Shown here piece after piece: positions 1 through 8,972 of a DNA stretch of 64,000 nt; position 1 is the first letter of the stretch, and every line of letters starts with the position of its first letter. The position numbers and the translations under genes are program-made. The notes beneath the pieces were generated by a model, which had not been told where the DNA came from, did no database searches, and saw only the letters and a list, made by a program, of their open reading frames with translations. Origin of the DNA: JAWLAT01 sp041395325 (GTDB lineage: Bacteria; Pseudomonadota; Gammaproteobacteria; Xanthomonadales; SZUA-5); contig JAWLAT010000023.1 of NCBI GenBank assembly GCA_041395325.1, forward strand, positions 1 to 64,000, read 5' to 3'.

Positions 1-1
1 C

Positions 2-544
2 ATCGGCGGACGTCTGCGCGGCTCCCGTCTGCCGGTGCACTTGGCGCCAGGGCTGCGACCGACGCCGGACCGGCTGCGCGAAACCCTGTTCAACTGGATC
101 GGCCCCTGGCTGGTCGGCCGCCAGGTTGTCGATCTGTTCGCCGGCTCTGGCGCACTCGGTCTGGAAGCCGCCTCACGCGGCGCCGCCAGCGTGTTGTTGC
201 TGGAACGTGATCGCCAATTGGCGACGTCCCTGCGGGCGCAGCTGGATCGGCTGCGGCTGGCCGAATCCGGCGTCGGTGCTGACGTCCAACTTCAGTGTGC
301 CGACGCCTTGGCCTATCTGAACCAGCACCGCCCGCCGGTCGACCTGGCCTTTGTCGATCCACCCTTCAACGCCGATCTTTGGACGGCGGCCGTACAAGCG
401 CTGGAGTCCTGTGCCCTGGCCGAGGATGCGCGGCTCTATCTGGAGTTCCCGCAGGACCGACCGCCACCGCTGCCAGCCGGCTGGCAAGCGCTGAAGCAAT
501 CCCGTGCCGGCGATGTGGTCGGCTGGCTGCTGACGCGCGGTTGA
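2..544 (+). CDS. rsmD: 16S rRNA (guanine(966)-N2)-methyltransferase RsmD, 5' partial
   Basis: RsmD methylates N2 of G966 of 16S rRNA in the small subunit using S-adenosylmethionine. The frame is open from base 2, before the first in-frame GTG at 35, and reads I-G-G-R-L-R-G-S-R-L-P-V then LRPTPDRLRETLFNW. This is the usual RsmD N-terminal signature, so the true start lies upstream of the window and GTG 35 is internal. Further in are the SAM-binding VVDLFAGSGALGLEAASRGA stretch (first third) and the catalytic VDPPF motif at about 355-370. The remaining length fits the C-terminal bulk of a protein of about 190 residues. The family assignment is near certain. Confidence 0.93.
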   Translation: MGGRLRGSRLPVHLAPGLRPTPDRLRETLFNWIGPWLVGRQVVDLFAGSGALGLEAASRGAASVLLLERDRQLATSLRAQLDRLRLAESGVGADVQLQCADALAYLNQHRPPVDLAFVDPPFNADLWTAAVQALESCALAEDARLYLEFPQDRPPPLPAGWQALKQSRAGDVVGWLLTRG

Positions 545-547
545 GCG

Positions 548-830
548 GTCGCTCCTGTGGGTCCGCGCTATGCGCGGACGCTCCCTGCAACCTGGCCAGA
601 AGCGTTCGATCGCAGATCGAACCCACAGAAGCTGGCGGCCGTCGCTCCTGTGGGTCCGCGCTGCGCGCGGACGCTCTCCCTGCAACCTGGCCAGAAGCGT
701 TCGATCGCAGTTCGAACCCACAGAAGCTGGCGGCCTTCGCTCCTGTGGGTCCGCGCTGTGCGCGGACGCTCTCCCTGCAACCTGGCCAGAGGAGTCAGAT
801 CGCAGATCGAACCCACAGAAGCTGGCGGCC
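548..830. repeat. Three tandem 93-95 bp palindromic repeats
   Basis: Three head-to-tail copies start at about 548, 641 and 736, directly after the rsmD stop codon. Each copy opens with CTCCTGTGGGTCCGCGC and closes with CGAACCCACAGAAGCTGGC. CTGTGGGT near the start pairs with ACCCACAG near the end. Inside are two shorter hairpins, GTCCGCG..GCGCGGAC and GTTCGATC-GCA-GATCGAAC (altered in copies 2 and 3). One unit can therefore fold as a three-way junction. The copies differ at only a few bases, so the expansion looks recent. This resembles the REP-like intergenic palindromes of Pseudomonas and Xanthomonas. The array lies between rsmD and ftsY; a transcription-ending or nucleoid role is inference. 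Confidence 0.85.
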
Positions 831-959
831 GACCGGAAGCGTCCGATCACCGATCGAACTCGCAGGCCCTCAATCCTGAACGCGACCTCCCTCTGCTCAC
901 ATCAACCCCACCCGGCACGGTGATAGCATCGCGGCTGCGCTGATCATCGTCCCCTGCCC

Positions 960-2195
<1,236 letters not shown>

Positions 2196-2212
2196 GTGCA
2201 GACGCCGCTGTC

Positions 2213-3304
2213 ATGAGCGCCGCAACCACCCGTCGCCGACGTTGGCGCTGGTGGTGGCTGCTGCCGCTGCTGTTGCTGGGCGTGCCCGGCTTGCTGGCCT
2301 GGTGGCTGCTCGATCCCACCGTGGTGCTGGCGCTGCTGCGTCAGGCCGTGCATGAGAATGTCGCGCTGGAACTGGAGACCGGTCAGCCCGTCGAGCTGGT
2401 GGTCTTCCCCGCTCCGCGGCTGGCCCTGCGCGAGGTGCGCCTGACCGACCTGCAGGCGCAGGAACTGGCGCGCATCGAGGGCATCGACGTGGAACTGCCC
2501 TGGAACAGTCTGTGGCAACGGCCACCCACGCTGGGGCGGATCTCGCTGCGTGAAGTGGATCTGCAGGCTGGACCGGCGCTCGATCAGTGGTTGGCGCAGT
2601 GGGACACCGGACCGGCCTCCCCGAGCCTGAGCTGGCCACGTCTGGAGCGCGGACTGGCCATCCGCCGACTGCGCTACCACGACGCGGCCGTGACGTCGGA
2701 CGAGGCCTCGGCAACCCCGGCAACCCCGGAAACTACGCCAGCGACACCTGAGCCGTTGTTCGAGCTGGCCCACCTGGAGCTCGAACCGCTGCGCAGTGGC
2801 GGTCCGCTGCAGCTGGATCTGGCAGTGATCGCCAGCGGGCTGCGGCTGGCTCTGATCGTCGATGGTCGGGCCGAGGACGCCAACGGGAATCTGCGGGTGG
2901 CCGCGGCAACCATCGAGCTGGCCGCCGGGCCGGTCGATGGCAACGATGAGGCCGTGCGCGGCACCGGCCAGCTGGACCTGAGCTATCTGCCCAGTGGCGC
3001 CTGGCGTGGGGATCTGAAGCTCGAGCTGGCCGATGGTCAATGGCTGGCACAGCAGGCCGGGCTGGATCTGGCCGGACCCTGGCAGCTGGATCTGCAGCTC
3101 AGCGGCGAAGATCCCTACCAGACCCTGCTGCAGGCCACGGCCAAGGGTGAGGGCCTGGACGCCACGATCGCCTGGCCCATCGGCAGCGAGCAACAACCGC
3201 GCATCGAAGCCGACATCCAGACTCGTGACGGGCTGCGGATCGAAGGCCTGCAGCTGCAACGCGAGGCGCCCGAGAGTGTCCCTCCGGCCGCCGGCGCTCA
3301 GTGA
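2213..3304 (+). CDS. AsmA-like envelope protein
   Basis: The 363-residue protein begins with an Arg-rich start and one strong transmembrane helix (WWWLLPLLLLGVPGLLAWWL, about residues 12-32). The rest is a long soluble region rich in Leu, Asp and Glu. This is the pattern of AsmA-family proteins, which are anchored in the inner membrane and project into the periplasm, with the segment after the helix (PVELVVFPAPRLALREVRL) reading like the AsmA N-terminal domain. It is shorter than full-length AsmA (600 residues or more). The gene lies 17 bp after ftsY, and its TGA overlaps the GTG start of mutY by 4 bases, suggesting translational coupling. Lipid transport or outer-membrane maintenance is known for the family and only inferred here. 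Confidence 0.6.
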   Translation: MSAATTRRRRWRWWWLLPLLLLGVPGLLAWWLLDPTVVLALLRQAVHENVALELETGQPVELVVFPAPRLALREVRLTDLQAQELARIEGIDVELPWNSLWQRPPTLGRISLREVDLQAGPALDQWLAQWDTGPASPSLSWPRLERGLAIRRLRYHDAAVTSDEASATPATPETTPATPEPLFELAHLELEPLRSGGPLQLDLAVIASGLRLALIVDGRAEDANGNLRVAAATIELAAGPVDGNDEAVRGTGQLDLSYLPSGAWRGDLKLELADGQWLAQQAGLDLAGPWQLDLQLSGEDPYQTLLQATAKGEGLDATIAWPIGSEQQPRIEADIQTRDGLRIEGLQLQREAPESVPPAAGAQ

Positions 3305-4389
3305 GTTCGACGAGCCCCATCGCCCCGCGCCTGTTGGCCTGGTTCGATGTCCACGGCCGCCACGACCTGCCCTGGCAGCATCCGCGCACGCCCTACCGCG
3401 TCTGGCTGGCCGAGATCATGCTGCAACAGACCCAGGTCCAGACCGTGCTGCCCTACTACCGGCGCTTTCTGGACAGCTTCCCCGACCTGCCCAGCCTGGC
3501 CGCCACCAGTGAGGATCAGGTGCTGGCGCACTGGGCGGGTCTGGGTTACTACAGCCGCGGCCGCAATCTGCACAAGGCTGCGCAGATCTGCCTCGCGCAG
3601 CACGGCGGCGACCTGCCCGACGACTTTGAGGCGCTGCTGGCACTGCCCGGCATCGGCCGCTCGACCGCTGGCGCGATCCTGGCCCAGGCCCATGGCCAGC
3701 CCATTGCCATTCTCGACGGCAACGTCAAGCGCGTGCTTGCCCGCCACCACGGCATCCACGGCTGGCCCGGGGAAACGGCGGTGCACCAGCGGCTGTGGCG
3801 GATTGCCGAGGCGGAAACGCCCACGCAGCGCGTCGCCGACTACACCCAGGCGATCATGGACCTGGGTGCCACGGTCTGTCGGCGCAAACCCGATTGCGAG
3901 CGCTGCCCGCTGTCCGACAACTGCGTTGCGCTGGCAACCGGTCAGACGACCACACTGCCCACCGCCCGCCCTCGCCGCGAGCGACCGACCCGCCGGCTCA
4001 GCGTGCTGTGGCTGGTCGATCCCGACGGCCGCACGTTGCTGGAAAAGCGCCCGCCCAGCGGTATCTGGGGCGGGCTGTGGTCGCTGCCGGAGGTGGACTG
4101 GATCGATCCACTGCAACCCGCGCTCGCCCGGCAAGTGCTGACCACTTGGTGCGAACGGCAGCTTGGCGAGGTCCATGGCGTCGAATCCCTGCCGGCGCTG
4201 CAACACGACTTCACCCACTTTCGGTTGCAGTTGCAGCCTTGGCGTGGCCAATTGGGTCATGTCAAAGCCTCGGCGGTCGCGGAGGCACCAGAGCGGCGCT
4301 GGATCGCCAGCGCCGAGCTGGCATCGGTGGGGATGCCCGCCCCCATTGCCGCACTGATCGGTCGCGGCAAAGCCACTGCCCCTCAGTGA
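3301..4389 (+). CDS. mutY: A/G-specific adenine glycosylase MutY
   Basis: MutY removes adenine mispaired with 8-oxoguanine in base excision repair. The 362-residue product shows LAEIMLQQTQVQTVLPYY with the catalytic Glu, the helix-hairpin-helix LPGIGRSTAGAI with ILDGNVKRVLAR supplying the conserved Asp, a 4Fe-4S cysteine cluster at about residues 197-211, and a C-terminal NUDIX-like domain (residues about 230-350) that recognises 8-oxoG. The start is a GTG overlapping the stop of the AsmA-like gene. One oddity is that the first two cluster cysteines are five residues apart (C-R-R-K-P-D-C) instead of the usual six. The 3' end overlaps the convergent carbonic anhydrase gene by 7 bases. Confidence 0.95.
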   Translation: MSSTSPIAPRLLAWFDVHGRHDLPWQHPRTPYRVWLAEIMLQQTQVQTVLPYYRRFLDSFPDLPSLAATSEDQVLAHWAGLGYYSRGRNLHKAAQICLAQHGGDLPDDFEALLALPGIGRSTAGAILAQAHGQPIAILDGNVKRVLARHHGIHGWPGETAVHQRLWRIAEAETPTQRVADYTQAIMDLGATVCRRKPDCERCPLSDNCVALATGQTTTLPTARPRRERPTRRLSVLWLVDPDGRTLLEKRPPSGIWGGLWSLPEVDWIDPLQPALARQVLTTWCERQLGEVHGVESLPALQHDFTHFRLQLQPWRGQLGHVKASAVAEAPERRWIASAELASVGMPAPIAALIGRGKATAPQ

Positions 4390-5201
4390 TCCGCCGGATG
4401 AATCTCCGACAGCAGACTCAGATCGGTGACCAGTTGGCGCACGCCGTGGGCGTGGTCCTCTTCGAACACGTTGCCACCACACCAGGCGCCCAGTGAGTGG
4501 ATGTCCAGACGCGCGCATTGCGGTCGCACGCTCCAGGTGACCTGCAGCGGTGAGCAGGCCGCCTGGGTGTATTGCGGACCGGTGGTGGAACCGAGGAAGG
4601 TCAGCGGTGTGCCGGTGTCCTCTGGAATGGCCTTGGCCTGGTGGAAGCCATCGACGATGTGGCCGCCATAGGCCATCTCGCGGAAATCGCCGGCATCCGG
4701 ATCGTTGACCAGGGTGTAAACCTGCGCTTCCACCCGTAGCTCCGGATTGCCGCAGGCCTCGGTAAGACACGACCCCAGCCCCGGCCCGGGTTGCACCTCA
4801 CAGGTGGTGTAGACCCAGTGCACCTCGATGGTGTTGCCCGGCTGCAGACCCTGGCAGATGTCTGTCGCCGGTGACCGCAAATCCTCGGCACTCAGCTGAC
4901 GGCTCATCGCACACTGGTAGCCGCCACCCAGACCGTCAGAACCGGGTCCCGCGTACAGGGCGAAATTCGCCGCCTTGTGTTCGGCGTTGTGGTGGAAATG
5001 GATGTTGCACAGGTTCATCTGTGCCCGCGCCGGGGCCTTGGAGAAGACGTGCGAGTTGGTACCGGCATGTTGGTCGATGTCACGCGGGGTCTGCGGGCCG
5101 TAGCCCTGACAGATCGCCTCGCCCACCTGCGCGGCGGCCGATTGCATGGCCAAGCCAGCCAACAATCCGCACCCGACGATCATCGTTCCCAGCCGCATCA
5201 T
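4383..5201 (-). CDS. Delta-class carbonic anhydrase, exported
   Basis: The 272-residue protein has a signal peptide (MMRLGTMIVGCGLLAGLAM.., cleavage near AAAQ). Its body matches my memory of the bacterial delta-class carbonic anhydrase family: NLCNIHFHHNAEHKA near residue 65 (His-rich, probable metal site), GYQCAMSRQLS, TIEVHWVYTTCEV, LVNDPDAGDF, FLGSTTGPQYT and a closing EDHAHGVRQLVTD. Many cysteines fit disulfides in the periplasm. The expected reaction is interconversion of CO2 and bicarbonate outside the cytoplasm. Start 5201 is preceded by AGGGGGT on the minus strand. It is the last gene of a same-strand run and ends by overlapping mutY. An alternative is a related non-catalytic member; the family call is fairly firm. 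Confidence 0.8.
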   Translation of the reverse strand: MMRLGTMIVGCGLLAGLAMQSAAAQVGEAICQGYGPQTPRDIDQHAGTNSHVFSKAPARAQMNLCNIHFHHNAEHKAANFALYAGPGSDGLGGGYQCAMSRQLSAEDLRSPATDICQGLQPGNTIEVHWVYTTCEVQPGPGLGSCLTEACGNPELRVEAQVYTLVNDPDAGDFREMAYGGHIVDGFHQAKAIPEDTGTPLTFLGSTTGPQYTQAACSPLQVTWSVRPQCARLDIHSLGAWCGGNVFEEDHAHGVRQLVTDLSLLSEIHPADH

Positions 5202-5243
5202 CCACCCCCTGCAAGTCCAGTGGCGGGCGTCGCTCGCCCGGCT

Positions 5244-5678
5244 CTACAGAGAAACTGCGACGTCGGAGGCAGAACTCTCACTTGTGGACCGCAATGGATG
5301 GCCGCTACCTCGCGTCGCTGGAACGTCGCCGGTGGCGGACCTCGACGCGCGCGTCAGCACGCTCCACAGCAAGAACACCAATGGCGCCCACATCGCAAAC
5401 CCGAGTGACAGCGCCTGGAGCGCTTCGATGCGAAACCCGCTCTCGAACAAACCGGTCAATCCAAGCAGCGGTGCGTAGATCAGATTGAGTGGCAGGTTGA
5501 GAATGATGGCGACGATCTCCGAGCCAGCAAAGCCACCGCATTCGGCACCCCAGACCAGCGCGTTGCTTGCGAAGCATCCTGTGGACAGGTGCTCGTGACT
5601 CAGTGTGGCGAGTGCGATCGCGCCTCCCGCCAGCACCACGATGTAGACCTTAGCCAACCACTTCAGCACCCTGATCAT
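5244..5678 (-). CDS. Small membrane protein of unknown function
   Basis: The product has 144 residues with about three hydrophobic helices: near residues 8-26 (VYIVVLAGGAIALATL), 50-75 (EIVAIILNLPLNLIYAPLLG) and 88-108 (LSLGFAMWAPLVFLLWSVL), then a polar Ser/Arg-rich tail. I do not recognise the family. ATG 5678 is preceded by a good ribosome binding site, AGGAGAG. It lies 54 bp after the HTTM-DCC gene and 42 bp before the carbonic anhydrase gene on the same strand, so it is probably co-transcribed. No function is assigned. Confidence 0.7.
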   Translation of the reverse strand: MIRVLKWLAKVYIVVLAGGAIALATLSHEHLSTGCFASNALVWGAECGGFAGSEIVAIILNLPLNLIYAPLLGLTGLFESGFRIEALQALSLGFAMWAPLVFLLWSVLTRASRSATGDVPATRGSGHPLRSTSESSASDVAVSL

Positions 5679-5732
5679 CCGCTTGCTCTCCTGCGGCCTC
5701 GATCGCTCGACCGGGAATGGCTCACGCCCTGC

Positions 5733-6968
5733 TCAGGGCAAGACCCGACCGTTGTACTCCGGTCGCCACGGGCAGCTTCCCGAAACCTTGCCGGCAAGCC
5801 GATAGCGCCAGCGACCAACCAGGTCGTAGCCGGCGTCCGCCAATCGGCGCGGCAGGCTGCGCAGCAACCAGGCCGGCAGCAGCCACAGGCCGCCCAGGCG
5901 CATGAGGACGCCGATGACCGCAGCCGACTTTCTGGCAATCTGACCGTGCTCGTCGACCAAAACGATGCTGTCACCATCGTCGGGCATCACTCGACCGTTC
6001 AGCAGCCGCTTCGCACTGGTGCCCTGCAAGGGGGCAAAGCGCAGACGCACATGGCGGTCTTCATGCAGGGCCAGTCGCACACTCGCGTGGCAGAAGGCAC
6101 AGTCGCCATCGAACAGCAGCACGCCTGGATCGCTGACTTCGGCGCGCCGCAGCCAGGCTGGATCGAAGCACAGCAGATGCACCAGCAGCATCGGAAAGGT
6201 CAGGTCGGCGAAGTTGAGCAGCGTCAGGAATCCGAACTGCGCCAGCAGCATCGCCAGCCAGACCCAGGGCCGTGTTCGCGACCACAGCGCCAGCGGCGCA
6301 AACAGCAGTTCGACCCAGAGCACGCCCCAGGTGAGTGCCTGAAGGACCCAGGGTGGCGTGGCCAGCAGGCATTCCCGCAGCCAGTAATCGCGTGCCAGGG
6401 GATTCTCCAGCACCAGCCGGATGGTCTGGCCATCCACCCAGCTGGGACTGGCGAGCTTGGTCCAGCCACTGTGGCTGTAGCTCAGCGAAAGGACGATCCA
6501 GACCGCCAGATACAGGTGGGCGGGCAGGCGCCAGTCGGGAGCGCTGCCACGCCAGCGGGCGCCCAGCGAGGTGAAGTTGCCGACTGGCACGAAGAGGTGC
6601 AGCACGAGCAGCCATCCCAGCAGCGGAAGGCTGGGATTGGCAATCAACGGGTTGCGCTGAAACAACCAGGCCAGAATCAAGGCGGCGAGCAGAGCGCCGA
6701 TTCGGTCAGCCAGTCCCACCAGGATCGCCAATCCGCAAACCGCTCCGGTGATCAACAAGGCTTGTGCGACCCAAGGCTCGTCGAGCAGCCACAGCGGATT
6801 GGGCAACAGCTCGTGAAACGGGCTGAGACTGGCGGTGGCGACGCTGCCGCCGGCGGCGAACAACTCACCCGCGTATGGCAGCAGCATCAGGAAGTGCACG
6901 ATCAGATAGGCGCCCAACAGAGCGCGATAGAGTCCGTAGTGGGCAGCCGTGATGCGCTCAGTGCTCAC
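5733..6968 (-). CDS. HTTM-domain membrane protein fused to a DCC thiol-disulfide oxidoreductase domain
   Basis: The 411-residue fusion has two parts. Residues 1-~270 form a multi-pass HTTM (vitamin K carboxylase-like) domain with repeated hydrophobic segments such as YRALLGAYLIVHFLMLLPYA, LLITGAVCGLAILVGLADRI and WIVLSLSYSHSGWTKLASP. The C-terminal ~130 residues are a DUF393/DCC domain with LLFDGDCAFCHASVRLAL, whose CxxC gives the family its name. The start is taken as GTG 6968 (V-S-T-E-R), which overlaps the upstream gene by 11 bases; an ATG further upstream would run through that gene. HTTM proteins are thought to modify or oxidise substrates in the membrane, and DCC domains are thioredoxin-like. 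The substrate is unknown. Confidence 0.85.
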   Translation of the reverse strand: MSTERITAAHYGLYRALLGAYLIVHFLMLLPYAGELFAAGGSVATASLSPFHELLPNPLWLLDEPWVAQALLITGAVCGLAILVGLADRIGALLAALILAWLFQRNPLIANPSLPLLGWLLVLHLFVPVGNFTSLGARWRGSAPDWRLPAHLYLAVWIVLSLSYSHSGWTKLASPSWVDGQTIRLVLENPLARDYWLRECLLATPPWVLQALTWGVLWVELLFAPLALWSRTRPWVWLAMLLAQFGFLTLLNFADLTFPMLLVHLLCFDPAWLRRAEVSDPGVLLFDGDCAFCHASVRLALHEDRHVRLRFAPLQGTSAKRLLNGRVMPDDGDSIVLVDEHGQIARKSAAVIGVLMRLGGLWLLPAWLLRSLPRRLADAGYDLVGRWRYRLAGKVSGSCPWRPEYNGRVLP

Positions 6969-7455
6969 AATCCACCTCCCATTCCAGCGGCAAATCCGAG
7001 CGCGCGTCATGGCGCACGGGCCGCACCTGGAACTGCAGATCAAGCGCATCGGCGGGTATGCCGAGTTCCCTCCGCAACGGTCCGGGCACGCAGAAGGCGT
7101 ACTGCAGGACGCTCTCCTGCAGAGGCCGCAACTTGGGATCGTTACGCAGCAACGGGCCATAGGCGAGTGCAGCACCATACACATTGCGCCGGTTGTAGGG
7201 GCCGCGCACGTTCCGGTAGTTGCCCGGTGTCAGCTGCAGAATCTGGTGCTGACCGTCGGTGCTGTGCCACTGCACGCTGAACCGTGCGGCATGTGTCTCA
7301 TAGCCCTGGTGGGCGGTGAATACCCGCATCGCGGGCGACATCTGCGTGGCCGAGGCCAGGCCCTTCAGGTCCTGCCAGCCCAACACATCGGACACCATCT
7401 GAGCCGTTCCCAGCGCCAGCAGAAAAAGCAGTTCCCACGCGTGTCGTCGCCTCAT
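6958..7455 (-). CDS. Small exported or membrane-anchored protein of unknown function
   Basis: The 165-residue protein begins MRRRHAWELLFLLALGTAQMV, a signal or anchor helix. A polar domain follows with RVFTAHQGYETHAARFSVQW, a G-N-Y-R-N-V-R-G-P-Y-N-R-R segment and a conserved-looking FCVPGPLRRELG. I do not recognise the family. The start is ATG 7455, whose ATGA overlaps the TGA of the sterol desaturase gene upstream; the 3' end overlaps the HTTM-DCC gene by 11 bases. This tight coupling suggests it works with the HTTM-DCC protein, perhaps as a partner subunit (inference). Confidence 0.75.
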   Translation of the reverse strand: MRRRHAWELLFLLALGTAQMVSDVLGWQDLKGLASATQMSPAMRVFTAHQGYETHAARFSVQWHSTDGQHQILQLTPGNYRNVRGPYNRRNVYGAALAYGPLLRNDPKLRPLQESVLQYAFCVPGPLRRELGIPADALDLQFQVRPVRHDARSDLPLEWEVDCEH

Positions 7456-7752
7456 CGTGGTCGCCTCCCCATCAGCATCGTCCACAGCTGCAGTTCCCGT
7501 TGATCGGCGAAGCCGCACTCGGCCGGCAGCTGTCGAGGGTTGTCGAAGGTGCCGAACAGCCAATCCCACAGCGGCAGATCGGAATAGTTGCTGCGGTGCC
7601 AGTTGCGCTCGTGATGGCGCCGATGCATTTCGGGGCGTTGGAACAGGTAGCCCAGCCAGTGAGGGGTGCGCACATTCCAGTGGTAAAACAATTCGGCCAC
7701 GCCGGTGAGGGTGTGAACCGTCCCGGGTTCTCCGGAGACTCCGGGTTGTGAG

Positions 7753-8592
7753 TCATGCCGCTTCGGCGACCTGACTCGGTTGCTGATAGTAGTTGGCTTC
7801 AAACTCTGCCGGTGGGATGTCACCGATCGGCCCCATCAAGCGCTTGTGGTTGTACCAGTGGGTCCACTTCAGGGTGGCCATCTCGACGGCTTCCAGATTG
7901 CGCCAGCTTTGCTTTGCGATCACTTCAGTCTTGAACAGCCCAATGATCGACTCGGCCATGGCGTTGTCGTAGGAATCGCCGACGCTGCCTGCAGACGGTT
8001 CGATGCCCGCCTCGGTGAGACGCTCGCTGTAGCGGATCGACAGGTACTGCACGCCACGATCATTGTGGTGAATCAGGCTGTTCCGGTCGGGCTTGCGCGA
8101 CCACAGCGCCTGTTCCAGCGCGGCCATCACCAGATCAGTGTTGGGTGAGCGCGACACCTTCCAGCCAACGATGCGCCGTGCATAGACATCAATGACGAAG
8201 GCGACGTAGACGAAACCCTGCCAGGTCGAAACATAGGTGAAATCCGCGATCCACAGCTGGTTCGGCCGGTCGGCATGGAATTGCCGATTGACCTTGTCCA
8301 GCGGGCAGGGCTGGGCCTTGTTGCTGATCGTGGTTCGTACACCCTTGCCACGGACCACGCCACAGAGCCCAAGCTGGCCCATCAGGCGCTCGACCGTACA
8401 GCGTGCTGCTTTGGTCTGCTCGCGCAGCAGCTGCTTCCACACCTTGCGCGCGCCGTAGTTTTCGTCGCTCTCATCGAAGACTCGCCGAATGGCCACGCTC
8501 AGCTCCTCGTCGCGCTTGACCCGCCGGCTACGCAGCGATGGGTCACGGCGCTTGGCCAGATGCTCGTAGTAGGTCGACGGAGCGATCTGCAA
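7753..8592 (-). CDS. IS3-family transposase OrfB (DDE domain)
   Basis: This is the catalytic subunit of the insertion sequence at 7714-9022. The DDE residues are seen in LWIADFTYVSTW (first Asp), IHHNDRGVQYLS (second Asp) and NAMAESIIGLFKTEVI (Glu). The HTH_21 segment DENYGARKVWKQLLREQ precedes the rve core. The frame stays open upstream of ATG 8592, reading VDEHREVYGVEPICRQLQ, and sits in -1 phase to orfA. The active product is therefore expected as an OrfAB fusion made by -1 frameshifting at the T6 run near 8688-8693. 279 residues as an unfused ORF. Confidence 0.92.
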   Translation of the reverse strand: MQIAPSTYYEHLAKRRDPSLRSRRVKRDEELSVAIRRVFDESDENYGARKVWKQLLREQTKAARCTVERLMGQLGLCGVVRGKGVRTTISNKAQPCPLDKVNRQFHADRPNQLWIADFTYVSTWQGFVYVAFVIDVYARRIVGWKVSRSPNTDLVMAALEQALWSRKPDRNSLIHHNDRGVQYLSIRYSERLTEAGIEPSAGSVGDSYDNAMAESIIGLFKTEVIAKQSWRNLEAVEMATLKWTHWYNHKRLMGPIGDIPPAEFEANYYQQPSQVAEAA

Positions 8593-8648
8593 CTGCCGAC
8601 AGATCGGCTCGACTCCGTAAACCTCGCGGTGTTCGTCAACGAACGCCG

Positions 8649-8972
8649 TCAGAACTTGAACCGGCGGTCGAGCTCCGCCTGGGCAAAAAACGCACTGGCC
8701 TTGCGCAGGATCTCGTTTGCTTGGCGCAGCTCGCGGTTCTCACGTTCGAGCTGTTTGATCCGCTCACGCTCCGCAGTGGTCTGCCCAGGTCGCTCACCGG
8801 CGTCCTGCTCGTCCTGTCGCAGCCAACGACGCAGGGTCTCCGCCTTGCAGCCAATCTTCTCGGCGACCGAACAGATCGCGGCCCATTCTGAGCCGTAGTC
8901 GTCACGGTGCTCACGCACCAGCCGAACAGCCCGCTCTTTCGTCTCAGGTGAATAGTGTTCCGACTTCCTCAT
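8649..8972 (-). CDS. IS3-family transposase OrfA (HTH_Tnp_1)
   Basis: The 107-residue DNA-binding subunit begins MRKSEHYSPETKERAVRLV. It has a helix-turn-helix around AICSVAEKIGCKAETLRRWL and a leucine-zipper-like tail (IKQLERENRELRQANEILRK), ending ASAFFAQAELDRRFKF. The codons for the F-F pair form a run of six T followed by G, a plausible slippery site for the -1 shift into orfB. It belongs to the IS element that interrupts the sterol desaturase gene. Confidence 0.92.
   Translation of the reverse strand: MRKSEHYSPETKERAVRLVREHRDDYGSEWAAICSVAEKIGCKAETLRRWLRQDEQDAGERPGQTTAERERIKQLERENRELRQANEILRKASAFFAQAELDRRFKF

Noticed and set aside
173..850. Long frames through the triplicated repeat after rsmD
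   Set aside because: They arise from the repeat itself, give low-complexity repeated peptides, and have no ribosome binding site or homology.
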